Positions 50,748 through 63,078 of a DNA stretch of 64,000 nucleotides are shown here, piece after piece (the stretch's first letter is position 1; every line of letters starts with the position of its first letter). This DNA comes from Limanda limanda. Taxonomy: Eukaryota; Chordata; Actinopteri; Pleuronectiformes; Pleuronectidae. The stretch spans positions 558,001-622,000 of the forward strand of contig NW_026870454.1 of assembly GCF_963576545.1 (NCBI RefSeq), given 5' to 3'. A program made the position numbers and the translations under genes. A model generated the notes under the pieces. It was not told the DNA's origin, made no database searches, and saw only the letters and a list, made by a program, of their open reading frames with translations.

Positions 50748-53700
50748 AATATCTCTTTCTCTTATGTGCTTTCATCCCTAACCCTAACCCTAACCCTTCC
50801 GAAAGTCGGAGAAGCTCAAGGATGGTACCGATCGATGCGCGCTACCCCATTTAGTGGGGGTAGAGCCTACTTGCAAGTCTCTCCGACCTTCACAAAAAAA
50901 GTTATTCAAGAATATCTCTTTCTCCTATGTGCTTTCATCCCTAACCCTAACCCTAACCCTTCCGAAAGTCGGAGAAGCTCAAGGATGGTACCAATCGATG
51001 CGCGTTACCCCATTTAGTGGGGGTAGAGCCTACTTGCAAGTCTCTCCGACCTTCACAAAAAAAGTTATTCAAGAATATCTCCTCAGATTTGGGGGAATTT
51101 CGTCGGTCGACCTCTTCCGAAGGTCGTACAAGCTCGGGGATGGTACCAATCGATCTGCAGGACCCAAATTAGTCCAGATGCAACCACTTTCCAAGTCTCT
51201 CCGACCTTCACAAAAAAAGTTATTCAAGAATATCTCTTTCTCCTATGTGCTTTCATCCCTAACCCTAACCCTAACCCTTCCGAAAGTCGGAGAAGCTCAA
51301 GGATGGTACCGATCGATGCGCGCTACCCCATTTAGTGGGGGTAGAGCCTACTTGCAAGTCTCTCCGACCTTCACAAAAAAAGTTATTCAAGAATATCTCT
51401 TTCTCCTATGTGCTTTCATCCCTAACCCTAACCCTTCCGAAAGTCGGAGAAGCTCAAGGATGGTACCGATCGATGCGCGCTACCCCATTTAGTGGGGGTA
51501 GAGCCTACTTGCAAGTCTCTCAGACCTTCACAAAAAAAGTTATTCAAGAATATCTCTTTCTCCTATGTGCTTTCATCCCTAACCCTAACCCTAACCCTTC
51601 CGAAAGTCGGAGAAGCTCAAGGATGGTACCGATCGATGCGCGCTACCCCATTTAGTGGGGGTAGAGCCTACTTGCAAGTCTCTCCGACCTTCACAAAAAA
51701 AGTTATTCAAGAATATCTCTTTCTCCTATGTGCTTTCATCCCTAACCCTAACCCTAACCCTTCCGAAAGTCGGAGAAGCTCAAGGATGGTACCGATCGAT
51801 GCGCGCTACCCCATTTAGTGGGGGTAGAGCCTACTTGCAAGTCTCTCCGACCTTCACAAAAAAAGTTATTCAAGAATATCTCTTTCTCCTATGTGCTTTC
51901 ATCCCTAACCCTAACCCTAACCCTTCCGAAAGTCGGAGAAGCTCAAGGATGGTACCGATCGATGCGCGCTACCCCATTTAGTGGGGGTAGAGCCTACTTG
52001 CAAGTCTCTCCGACCTTCACAAAAAAAGTTATTCAAGAATATCTCCTCAGATTTGGGGGAATTTCGTCGGTCGACCTCTTCCGAAGGTCGTACAAGCTCG
52101 GGGATGGTACCAATCGATCCGCAGGACCCAAATTAGTCCAGATGCAACCACTTTCCAAGTCTCTCCGACCTTCACAAAAAAAGTTATTCAAGAATATCTC
52201 TTTCTCCTATGTGCTTTCATCCCTAACCCTAACCCTAACCCTTCCGAAAGTCGGAGAAGCTCAAGGATGGTACCGATCGATGCGCGCTACCCCATTTAGT
52301 GGGGGTAGAGCCTACTTGCAAGTCTCTCCGACCTTCACAAAAAAAGTTATTCAAGAATATCTCTTTCTCCTATGTGCTTTCATCCCTAACCCTAACCCTA
52401 ACCCTTCCGAAAGTCGGAGAAGCTCAAGGATGGTACTGATCGATGCGCGCTACCCCATTTAGTGGGGGTAGAGCCTACTTGCAAGTCTCTCCGACCTTCA
52501 CAAAAAAAGTTATTCAAGAATATCTCCTCAGATTTGGGGGAATTTCGTCGGTCGACCTCTTCCGAAGGTCGTACAAGCTCGGGGATGGTACCAATCAATC
52601 TGCAGGACCCAAATTAGTCCAGATGCAACCACTTTCCAAGTCTCTCCGACCTTCACAAAAAAAGTTATTCAAGAATATCTCTTTCTCCTATGTGCTTTCA
52701 TCCCTAACCCTAACCCTTCCGAAAGTCGGAGAAGCTCAAGGATGGTACCGATCGATGCGCGCTACCCTATTTAGTGGGGGTAGAGCCTACTTGCAAGTCT
52801 CTCCGACCTTCACAAAAAAAGTTATTCAAGAATATCTCTTTCTCCTATGTGCTTTCATCCCTAACCCTAACCCTAACCCTTCCGAAAGTCGGAGAAGCTC
52901 AAGGATGGTACTGATCGATGCGCGCTACCCCATTTAGTGGGAGTAGAGCCTACTTGCAAGTCTCTCCGACCTTCACAAAAAAAGTTATTCAAGAATATCT
53001 CTTTCTCCTATGTGCTTTCATCCCTAACCCTAACCCTAACCCTTCCGAAAGTCGGAGAAGCTCAAGGATGGTACCGATCGATGCGCGCTACCCCATTTAG
53101 TGGGGGTAGATCCTACTTGCAAGTCTCTCCGACCTTCACAAAAAAAGTTATTCAAGAATATCTCCTCAGATTTGGGGGAATTTCGTCGGTCGACCTCTTC
53201 CGAAGGTCGTACAAGCTCGGGGATGGTACCAATCGATCCGCAGGACCCAAATTAGTCCAGATGCAACCACTTTCCAAGTCTCTCCGACCTTCACAAAAAA
53301 AGTTATTCAAGAATATCTCTTTCTCCTATGTGCTTTCATCCCTAACCCTAACCCTTCCGAAAGTCGGAGAAGCTCAAGGATGGTACTGATCGATGCGCGC
53401 TACCCCATTTAGTGGGGGTAGAGCCTACTTGCAAGTCTCTCCGACCTTCACAAAAAAAGTTATTCAAGAATATCTCTTTCTCCTATGTGCTTTCATCCCT
53501 AACCCTAACCCTAACCCTTCCGAAAGTCGGAGAAGCTCAAGGATGGTACCGATCGATGCGCGCTACCCCATTTAGTGGGGGTAGAGCCTACTTGCAAGTC
53601 TCTCCGACCTTCACAAAAAAAGTTATTCAAGAATATCTCTTTCTCCTATGTGCTTTCATCCCTAACCCTAACCCTAACCCTTCCGAAAGTCGGAGAAGCT

Positions 53701-54106
53701 CAAGGATGGTACCGATCGATGCGCGCTACCCCATTTAGTGGGGGTAGAGCCTACTTGCAAGTCTCTCCGACCTTCACAAAAAAAGTTATTCAAGAATATC
53801 TCTTTCTCCTATGTGCTTTCATCCCTAACCCTAACCCTTCCGAAAGTCGGAGAAGCTCAAGGATGGTACCGATCGATGCGCGCTACCCCATTTAGTGGGG
53901 GTAGATCCTACTTGCAAGTCTCTCCGACCTTCACAAAAAAAGTTATTCAAGAATATCTCCTCAGATTTGGGGGAATTTCGTCGGTCGACCTCTTCCGAAG
54001 GTCGTACAAGCTCGGGGATGGTACCAATCGATCCGCAGGACCCAAATTAGTCCAGATGCAACCACTTTCCAAGTCTCTCCGACCTTCACAAAAAAAGTTA
54101 TTCAAG
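50748..54106 (+). repeat. 3359-bp HOR, full copy 2
   Basis: B at 51074, 52038, 52519, 53157 and 53952, each exactly 3359 bp after its partner, with all marks repeated. The one difference I noticed is G>A at 52597 in B 52519 (ATCAATCTG), which removes its ClaI site. I did not align the copies base by base. Confidence 0.92.
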
Positions 54107-56352
54107 AATATCTCTTTCTCTTATGTGCTTTCATCCCTAACCCTAACCCTAACCCTTCCGAAAGTCGGAGAAGCTCAAGGATGGTACCGATCGATGCGCG
54201 CTACCCCATTTAGTGGGGGTAGAGCCTACTTGCAAGTCTCTCCGACCTTCACAAAAAAAGTTATTCAAGAATATCTCTTTCTCCTATGTGCTTTCATCCC
54301 TAACCCTAACCCTAACCCTTCCGAAAGTCGGAGAAGCTCAAGGATGGTACCAATCGATGCGCGTTACCCCATTTAGTGGGGGTAGAGCCTACTTGCAAGT
54401 CTCTCCGACCTTCACAAAAAAAGTTATTCAAGAATATCTCCTCAGATTTGGGGGAATTTCGTCGGTCGACCTCTTCCGAAGGTCGTACAAGCTCGGGGAT
54501 GGTACCAATCGATCTGCAGGACCCAAATTAGTCCAGATGCAACCACTTTCCAAGTCTCTCCGACCTTCACAAAAAAAGTTATTCAAGAATATCTCTTTCT
54601 CCTATGTGCTTTCATCCCTAACCCTAACCCTAACCCTTCCGAAAGTCGGAGAAGCTCAAGGATGGTACCGATCGATGCGCGCTACCCCATTTAGTGGGGG
54701 TAGAGCCTACTTGCAAGTCTCTCCGACCTTCACAAAAAAAGTTATTCAAGAATATCTCTTTCTCCTATGTGCTTTCATCCCTAACCCTAACCCTTCCGAA
54801 AGTCGGAGAAGCTCAAGGATGGTACCGATCGATGCGCGCTACCCCATTTAGTGGGGGTAGAGCCTACTTGCAAGTCTCTCAGACCTTCACAAAAAAAGTT
54901 ATTCAAGAATATCTCTTTCTCCTATGTGCTTTCATCCCTAACCCTAACCCTAACCCTTCCGAAAGTCGGAGAAGCTCAAGGATGGTACCGATCGATGCGC
55001 GCTACCCCATTTAGTGGGGGTAGAGCCTACTTGCAAGTCTCTCCGACCTTCACAAAAAAAGTTATTCAAGAATATCTCTTTCTCCTATGTGCTTTCATCC
55101 CTAACCCTAACCCTAACCCTTCCGAAAGTCGGAGAAGCTCAAGGATGGTACCGATCGATGCGCGCTACCCCATTTAGTGGGGGTAGAGCCTACTTGCAAG
55201 TCTCTCCGACCTTCACAAAAAAAGTTATTCAAGAATATCTCTTTCTCCTATGTGCTTTCATCCCTAACCCTAACCCTAACCCTTCCGAAAGTCGGAGAAG
55301 CTCAAGGATGGTACCGATCGATGCGCGCTACCCCATTTAGTGGGGGTAGAGCCTACTTGCAAGTCTCTCCGACCTTCACAAAAAAAGTTATTCAAGAATA
55401 TCTCCTCAGATTTGGGGGAATTTCGTCGGTCGACCTCTTCCGAAGGTCGTACAAGCTCGGGGATGGTACCAATCGATCCGCAGGACCCAAATTAGTCCAG
55501 ATGCAACCACTTTCCAAGTCTCTCCGACCTTCACAAAAAAAGTTATTCAAGAATATCTCTTTCTCCTATGTGCTTTCATCCCTAACCCTAACCCTAACCC
55601 TTCCGAAAGTCGGAGAAGCTCAAGGATGGTACCGATCGATGCGCGCTACCCCATTTAGTGGGGGTAGAGCCTACTTGCAAGTCTCTCCGACCTTCACAAA
55701 AAAAGTTATTCAAGAATATCTCTTTCTCCTATGTGCTTTCATCCCTAACCCTAACCCTAACCCTTCCGAAAGTCGGAGAAGCTCAAGGATGGTACTGATC
55801 GATGCGCGCTACCCCATTTAGTGGGGGTAGAGCCTACTTGCAAGTCTCTCCGACCTTCACAAAAAAAGTTATTCAAGAATATCTCCTCAGATTTGGGGGA
55901 ATTTCGTCGGTCGACCTCTTCCGAAGGTCGTACAAGCTCGGGGATGGTACCAATCGATCTGCAGGACCCAAATTAGTCCAGATGCAACCACTTTCCAAGT
56001 CTCTCCGACCTTCACAAAAAAAGTTATTCAAGAATATCTCTTTCTCCTATGTGCTTTCATCCCTAACCCTAACCCTTCCGAAAGTCGGAGAAGCTCAAGG
56101 ATGGTACCGATCGATGCGCGCTACCCTATTTAGTGGGGGTAGAGCCTACTTGCAAGTCTCTCCGACCTTCACAAAAAAAGTTATTCAAGAATATCTCTTT
56201 CTCCTATGTGCTTTCATCCCTAACCCTAACCCTAACCCTTCCGAAAGTCGGAGAAGCTCAAGGATGGTACTGATCGATGCGCGCTACCCCATTTAGTGGG
56301 AGTAGAGCCTACTTGCAAGTCTCTCCGACCTTCACAAAAAAAGTTATTCAAG
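54107..56352 (+). repeat. 3359-bp HOR, partial copy 3 (2246 bp)
   Basis: B at 54433, 55397 and 55878, again spaced 3359 bp from copy 2. Marks TTATG, CGCGTTACC, C>A 54881, T82, CTATTTAG and T82+A112 follow in order. After the A112 monomer (56190) a PST B (56353) replaces the expected GATCC A, ending the copy. Confidence 0.9.
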
Positions 56353-57302
56353 AATATCTCCTCAGATTTGGGGGAATTTCGTCGGTCGACCTCTTCCGAA
56401 GGTCGTACAAGCTCGGGGATGGTACCAATCGATCTGCAGGACCCAAATTAGTCCAGATGCAACCACTTTCCAAGTCTCTCCGACCTTCACAAAAAAAGTT
56501 ATTCAAGAATATCTCTTTCTCCTATGTGCTTTCATCCCTAACCCTAACCCTTCCGAAAGTCGGAGAAGCTCAAGAATGGTACCGATCGATGCGCGCTACC
56601 CCATTTAGTGGGGGTAGAGCCTACTTGCAAGTCTCTCCGACCTTCACAAAAAAAGTTATTCAAGAATATCTCTTTCTCCTATGTGCTTTCATCCCTAACC
56701 CTCACCCTAACCCTTCCGAAAGTCGGAGAAGCTCAAGGATGGTACCGATCGATGCGCGCTACCCCATTTAATGGGGGTAGAGCCTACTTGCAAGTCTCTC
56801 CGACCTTCACAAAAAAAGTTATTCAAGAATATCTCTTTCTCCTATGTGCTTTCATCCCTAACCCTAACCCTTCCGAAAGTCGGAGAAGCTCAAGGATGGT
56901 ACCGATCGATGCGCGCTACCCCATTTAGTGGGGGTAGAGCCTACTTGCAAGTCTCTCCGACCTTCACAAAAAAAGTTATTCAAGAATATCTCCTCAGATT
57001 TGGGGGAATTTCGTCGGTCGACCTCTTCCTAAGGTCGTACAAGCTCGGGGATGGTACCAATCGATCCGCAGGACCCAAATTAGTCCAGATGCAACCACTT
57101 TCCAAGTCTCTCCGACCTTCACAAAAAAAGTTATTCAAGAATATCTCTTTCTCCTATGTGCTTTCATCCCTAACCCTAACCCTAACCCTTCCGAAAGTCG
57201 GAGAAGCTCAAGGATGGTACCGATCGATGCGCGCTACCCCATTTAGTGGGGGTAGAGCCTACTTGCAAGTCTCTCCGACCTTCACAAAAAAAGTTATTCA
57301 AG
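56353..57302 (+). repeat. Junction and re-entry into the 33.8-kb-type block
   Basis: PST B 56353, then A2 (56508, CTCAAGAATGG), TCA+ATGG A (56665), A2 (56828), CCTAAGG B (56985) and A (57140). From 56608 this parallels 33872 onward at a constant 22,736-bp offset. Confidence 0.85.
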
Positions 57303-58902
57303 AATATCTCTTTCTCCTATGTGCTTTCATCCCTAACCCTAACCCTAACCCTTCCGAAAGTCGTAGAAGCTCAAGGATGGTACCGATCGATGCGCGCTAC
57401 CCCATTTAGTGGGGGTAGAGCCTACTTGCAAGTCTCTCCGACCTTCACAAAAAAAGTTATTCAAGAATATCTCTTTCTCCTATGTGCTTTCATCCCTAAC
57501 CCTAACCATAACCCTTCCGAAAGTCGGAGAAGCTCAAGGATGGTACCGATCGATGCGCGCTACCCCATTTAGTGGGGGTAGAGCCTACTTGCAAGTCTCT
57601 CCGACCTTCACAAAAAAAGTTATTCAAGAATATCTCTTTCTCCTATGTGCTTTCATCCCTAACCCTAACCCTAACCCTTCCGAAAGTCGGAGAAGCTCAA
57701 GGATGGTACCGATCGATGCGCGCTACCCCATTTAGTGGGGGTAGAGCCTACTTGCAAGTCTCTCCGACCTTCACAAAAAAAGTTATTCAAGAATATCTCC
57801 TCAGATTTGGGGGAATTTCGTCGGTCGACCTCTTCCGAAGGTCGTACAAGCTCGGGGATGGTACCAATCGATCCGCAGGACCCAAATTAGTCCAGATGCA
57901 ACCACTTTCCAAGTCTCTCCGACCTTCACAAAAAAAGTTATTCAAGAATATCTCTTTCTCCTATGTGCTTTCATCCCTAACCCTCACCCTAACCCTTCCG
58001 AAAGTCGGAGAAGCTCAAGGATGGTACCGATCGATGCGCGCTACCCCATTTAGTGGGGGTAGAGCCTACTTGCAAGTCTCTCCGACCTTCACAAAAAACG
58101 TTATTCAAGAATATCTCTTTCTCCTATGTGCTTTCATCCCTAACCCTAACCCTTCCGAAAGTCGGAGAAGCTCAAGGATGGTACCGATCGATGCGCGCTA
58201 CCCCATTTAGTGGGGGTAGAGCCTACTTGCAAGTCTCTCCGACCTTCACAAAAAAAGTTATTCAAGAATATCTCCTCAGATTTGGGGGAATTTCGTCGGT
58301 CGACCTCTTCCGAAGGTCGTACAAGCTCGGGGATGGTACCAATCGATCCGCAGGACCCAAATTAGTCCAGATGCAACCACTTTCCAAGTCTCTCCGACCT
58401 TCACAAAAAAAGTTATTCAAGAATATCTCTTTCTCCTATGTGCTTTCATCCCTAACCCTAACCCTAACCCTTCCGAAAGTCGGAGAAGCTCAAGGATGGT
58501 ACCGATCGATGCGCGCTACCCCATTTAGTGGGGGTAGAGCCTACTTGCAAGTCTCTCCGACCTTCACAAAAAAAGTTATTCAAGAATATCTCTTTCTCCT
58601 ATGTGCTTTCATCCCTAACCCTAACCCTAACCCTTCCGAAAGTCGGAGAAGCTCAAAGATGGTACCAATCGATGCGCGCTACCCCATTTAGTGGGGGTAG
58701 AGCCTACTTGCAAGTCTCTCCGACCTTCACAAAAAAAGTTATTCAAGAATATCTCCTCAGATTTGGGGGAATTTCGTCGGTCGACCTCTTCCGAAGGTCG
58801 TACAAGCTCGGGGATGGTACCAATCGATCCGCAGGACCAAAATTAGTCCAGATGCAACCACTTTCCAAGTCTCTCCGACCTTCACAAAAAAAGTTATTCA
58901 AG
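57303..58902 (+). repeat. 1600-bp tandem duplication, copy 1
   Basis: GTAG, CCATAA, A, B 57792, TCA+ACG, A2, B 58267, A, AAAG+A83, CCAAAA B 58748. Ten monomers (7 A, 3 B). The same series is also present, in longer form, at 34567-36647. Confidence 0.92.
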
Positions 58903-60502
58903 AATATCTCTTTCTCCTATGTGCTTTCATCCCTAACCCTAACCCTAACCCTTCCGAAAGTCGTAGAAGCTCAAGGATGGTACCGATCGATGCGCGCTAC
59001 CCCATTTAGTGGGGGTAGAGCCTACTTGCAAGTCTCTCCGACCTTCACAAAAAAAGTTATTCAAGAATATCTCTTTCTCCTATGTGCTTTCATCCCTAAC
59101 CCTAACCATAACCCTTCCGAAAGTCGGAGAAGCTCAAGGATGGTACCGATCGATGCGCGCTACCCCATTTAGTGGGGGTAGAGCCTACTTGCAAGTCTCT
59201 CCGACCTTCACAAAAAAAGTTATTCAAGAATATCTCTTTCTCCTATGTGCTTTCATCCCTAACCCTAACCCTAACCCTTCCGAAAGTCGGAGAAGCTCAA
59301 GGATGGTACCGATCGATGCGCGCTACCCCATTTAGTGGGGGTAGAGCCTACTTGCAAGTCTCTCCGACCTTCACAAAAAAAGTTATTCAAGAATATCTCC
59401 TCAGATTTGGGGGAATTTCGTCGGTCGACCTCTTCCGAAGGTCGTACAAGCTCGGGGATGGTACCAATCGATCCGCAGGACCCAAATTAGTCCAGATGCA
59501 ACCACTTTCCAAGTCTCTCCGACCTTCACAAAAAAAGTTATTCAAGAATATCTCTTTCTCCTATGTGCTTTCATCCCTAACCCTCACCCTAACCCTTCCG
59601 AAAGTCGGAGAAGCTCAAGGATGGTACCGATCGATGCGCGCTACCCCATTTAGTGGGGGTAGAGCCTACTTGCAAGTCTCTCCGACCTTCACAAAAAACG
59701 TTATTCAAGAATATCTCTTTCTCCTATGTGCTTTCATCCCTAACCCTAACCCTTCCGAAAGTCGGAGAAGCTCAAGGATGGTACCGATCGATGCGCGCTA
59801 CCCCATTTAGTGGGGGTAGAGCCTACTTGCAAGTCTCTCCGACCTTCACAAAAAAAGTTATTCAAGAATATCTCCTCAGATTTGGGGGAATTTCGTCGGT
59901 CGACCTCTTCCGAAGGTCGTACAAGCTCGGGGATGGTACCAATCGATCCGCAGGACCCAAATTAGTCCAGATGCAACCACTTTCCAAGTCTCTCCGACCT
60001 TCACAAAAAAAGTTATTCAAGAATATCTCTTTCTCCTATGTGCTTTCATCCCTAACCCTAACCCTAACCCTTCCGAAAGTCGGAGAAGCTCAAGGATGGT
60101 ACCGATCGATGCGCGCTACCCCATTTAGTGGGGGTAGAGCCTACTTGCAAGTCTCTCCGACCTTCACAAAAAAAGTTATTCAAGAATATCTCTTTCTCCT
60201 ATGTGCTTTCATCCCTAACCCTAACCCTAACCCTTCCGAAAGTCGGAGAAGCTCAAAGATGGTACCAATCGATGCGCGCTACCCCATTTAGTGGGGGTAG
60301 AGCCTACTTGCAAGTCTCTCCGACCTTCACAAAAAAAGTTATTCAAGAATATCTCCTCAGATTTGGGGGAATTTCGTCGGTCTACCTCTTCCGAAGGTCG
60401 TACAAGCTCGGGGATGGTACCAATCGATCCGCAGGACTAAAATTAGTCCAGATGCAACCACTTTCCAAGTCTCTCCGACCTTCACAAAAAAAGTTATTCA
60501 AG
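58903..60502 (+). repeat. 1600-bp tandem duplication, copy 2
   Basis: B at 59392, 59867 and 60348, each 1600 bp after its partner, with the same marks. B 60348 has two further private changes: G>T at 60383 (loses SalI) and GGACTAAAATT near 60438. Confidence 0.92.
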
Positions 60503-63078
60503 AATATCTCTTTCTCCTATGTGCTTTCATCCCTAACCCTAACCCTAACCCTTCCGAAAGTCGGAGAAGCTCAAGGATGGTACCGATCGATGCGCGCTAC
60601 CCCATTTAGTGGGGGTAGAGCCTACTTGCAAGTCTCTCCGACCTTCACAAAAAAAGTTATTCAAGAATATCTCTTTCTCCTATGTGCTTTCATCCCTAAC
60701 CCTAACCCTAACCCTTCCGAAAGTCGGAGAAGCTCAAGGATGGTACCGATCGATGCGCGCTACCCCATTTAGTGGGGGTAGAGCCTACTTGCAAGTCTCT
60801 CCGACCTTCACAAAAAAAGTTATTCAAGAATATCTCTTTCTCCTATGTGCTTTCATCCCTAACCCTAACCCTAACCCTTCCGAAAGTCGGAGAAGCTCAA
60901 GGATGGTACCAATCGATGCGCGCTACCCCATTTAGTGGGGGTAGAGCCTACTTGCAAGTCTCTCCGACCTTCACAAAAAAAGTTATTCAAGAATATCTCC
61001 TCAGATTTGGGGGAATTTCGTCGGTCGACCTCTTCCGAAGGTCGTACAAGCTCGGGGATGGTACCAATCGATCCGCAGGACCCAAATTAGTCCAGATGCA
61101 ACCACTTTCCAAGTCTCTCCGACCTTCACAAAAAAAGTTATTCAAGAATATCTCTTTCTCCTATGTGCTTTCATCCCTAACCCTAACCCTAACCCTTCCG
61201 AAAGTCGGAGAAGCTCAAGGATGGTACCGATCGATGCGCGCTACCCCATTTAGTGGGGGTAGAGCCTACTTGCAAGTCTCTCCGACCTTCACAAAAAAAG
61301 TTATTCAAGAATATCTCTTTCTCCTATGTGCTTTCATCCCTAACCCTAAACCTAACCCTTCCGAAAGTCGGAGAAGCTCAAGGATGGTACCGATCGATGC
61401 GCGCTACCCCATTTAGTGGGGGTAGAGCCTACTTGCAAGTCTCTCCGACCTTCACAAAAAAAGTTATTCAAGAATATCTCTTTCTCCTATGTGCTTTCAT
61501 CCCTAACCCTAACCCTAACCCTTCCGAAAGTCGGAGAAGCTCAAGGATGGTACCAATCGATGCGCGCTACCCCATTTAGTGGGGGTAGAGCCTACTTGCA
61601 AGTCTCTCCGACCTTTACAAAAAAAGTTATTCAAGAATATCTCCTCAGATTTGGGGGAATTTCGTCGGTCGACCTCTTCCGAAGGTCGTACAAGCTCGGG
61701 GATGGTACCAATCGATCCGCAGGACCCAAATTAGTCCAGATGCAACCACTTTCCAAGTCTCTCCGACCTTCACAAAAAAAGTTATTCAAGAATATCTCTT
61801 TCTCCTATGTGCTTTCATCCCTAACCCTAACCCTAACCCTTCCGAAAGTCGGAGAAGCTCAAGGATGGTACCGATCGATGCGCGCTACCCCATTTAGTGG
61901 GGGTAGAGCCTACTTGCAAGTCTCTCCGACCTTCACAAAAAAAGTTATTCAAGAATATCTCTTTCTCCTATGTGCTTTCATCCCTAACCCTAACCCTAAC
62001 CCTTCCGAAAGTCGGAGAAGCTCAAGGATGGTACCGATCGATGCGCGCTACCCCATTTAGTGGGGGTAGAGCCTACTTGCAAGTCTCTCCGACCTTCACA
62101 AAAAAAGTTATTCAAGAATATCTCTTTCTCCTATGTGCTTTCATCCCTAACCCTAACTCTAACCCTTCCGAAAGTCGGAGAAGCTCAAGGATGGTACCAA
62201 TCGATGCGCGCTACCCCATTTAGTGGGGGTAGAGCCTACTTGCAAGTCTCTCCGACCTTCACAAAAAAAGTTATTCAAGAATATCTCCTCAGATTTGGGG
62301 GAATTTCGTCGGTCGACCTCTTCCGAAGGTCGTACAAGCTCGGGGATGGTACCAATCGATCTGCAGGACCCAAATTAGTCCAGATGCAACCACTTTCCAA
62401 GTCTCTCCGACCTTCACAAAAAAAGTTATTCAAGAATATCTCTTTCTCCTATGTGCTTTCATCCCTAACCCTAACCCTAACCCTTCCGAAAGTCGGAGAA
62501 GCTCAAGGATGGTACCGATCGATGCGCGCTACCCCATTTAGTGGGGGTAGAGCCTACTTGCAAGTCTCTCCGACCTTCACAAAAAAAGTTATTCAAGAAT
62601 ATCTCTTTCTCCTATGTGCTTTCATCCCTAACCCTAACCCTAACCCTTCCGAAAGTCGGAGAAGCTCAAGGATGGTACCGATCGATGCGCGCTACCCCAT
62701 TTAGTGGGGGTAGAGCCTACTTGCAAGTCTCTCCGACCTTCACAAAAAAAGTTATTCAAGAATATCTCTTTCTCCTATGTGCTTTCATCCCTAACCCTAA
62801 CCCTAACCCTTCCGAAAGTCGGAGAAGCTCAAGGATGGTACCGATCGATGCGCGCTACCCCATTTAGTGGGGGTAGAGCCTACTTGCAAGTCTCTCCGAC
62901 CTTCACAAAAAAAGTTATTCAAGAATATCTCCTCAGATTTGGGGGAATTTCGTCGGTCGACCTCTTCCGAAGGTCGTACAAGCTCGGGGATGGTACCAAT
63001 CGATCCGCAGGACCCAAATTAGTCCAGATGCAACCACTTTCCAAGTCTCTCCGACCTTCACAAAAAAAGTTATTCAAG
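60503..63078 (+). repeat. Four AAAB tetramers (644 bp each)
   Basis: Tetramers start at 60503, 61147, 61791 and 62435, with B at 60992, 61636, 62280 (PST) and 62924. The first three carry A83 on the A before B and the fourth does not. Private tract changes lie near 61348 and 62157, and CCTTTACAA near 61615. Confidence 0.92.

Noticed and set aside
52398..52598. Single minus-strand open frame of 66 codons
   Set aside because: It exists only because G>A at 52597 creates a TTG on the minus strand in one B monomer. The equivalent sequence elsewhere lacks it.
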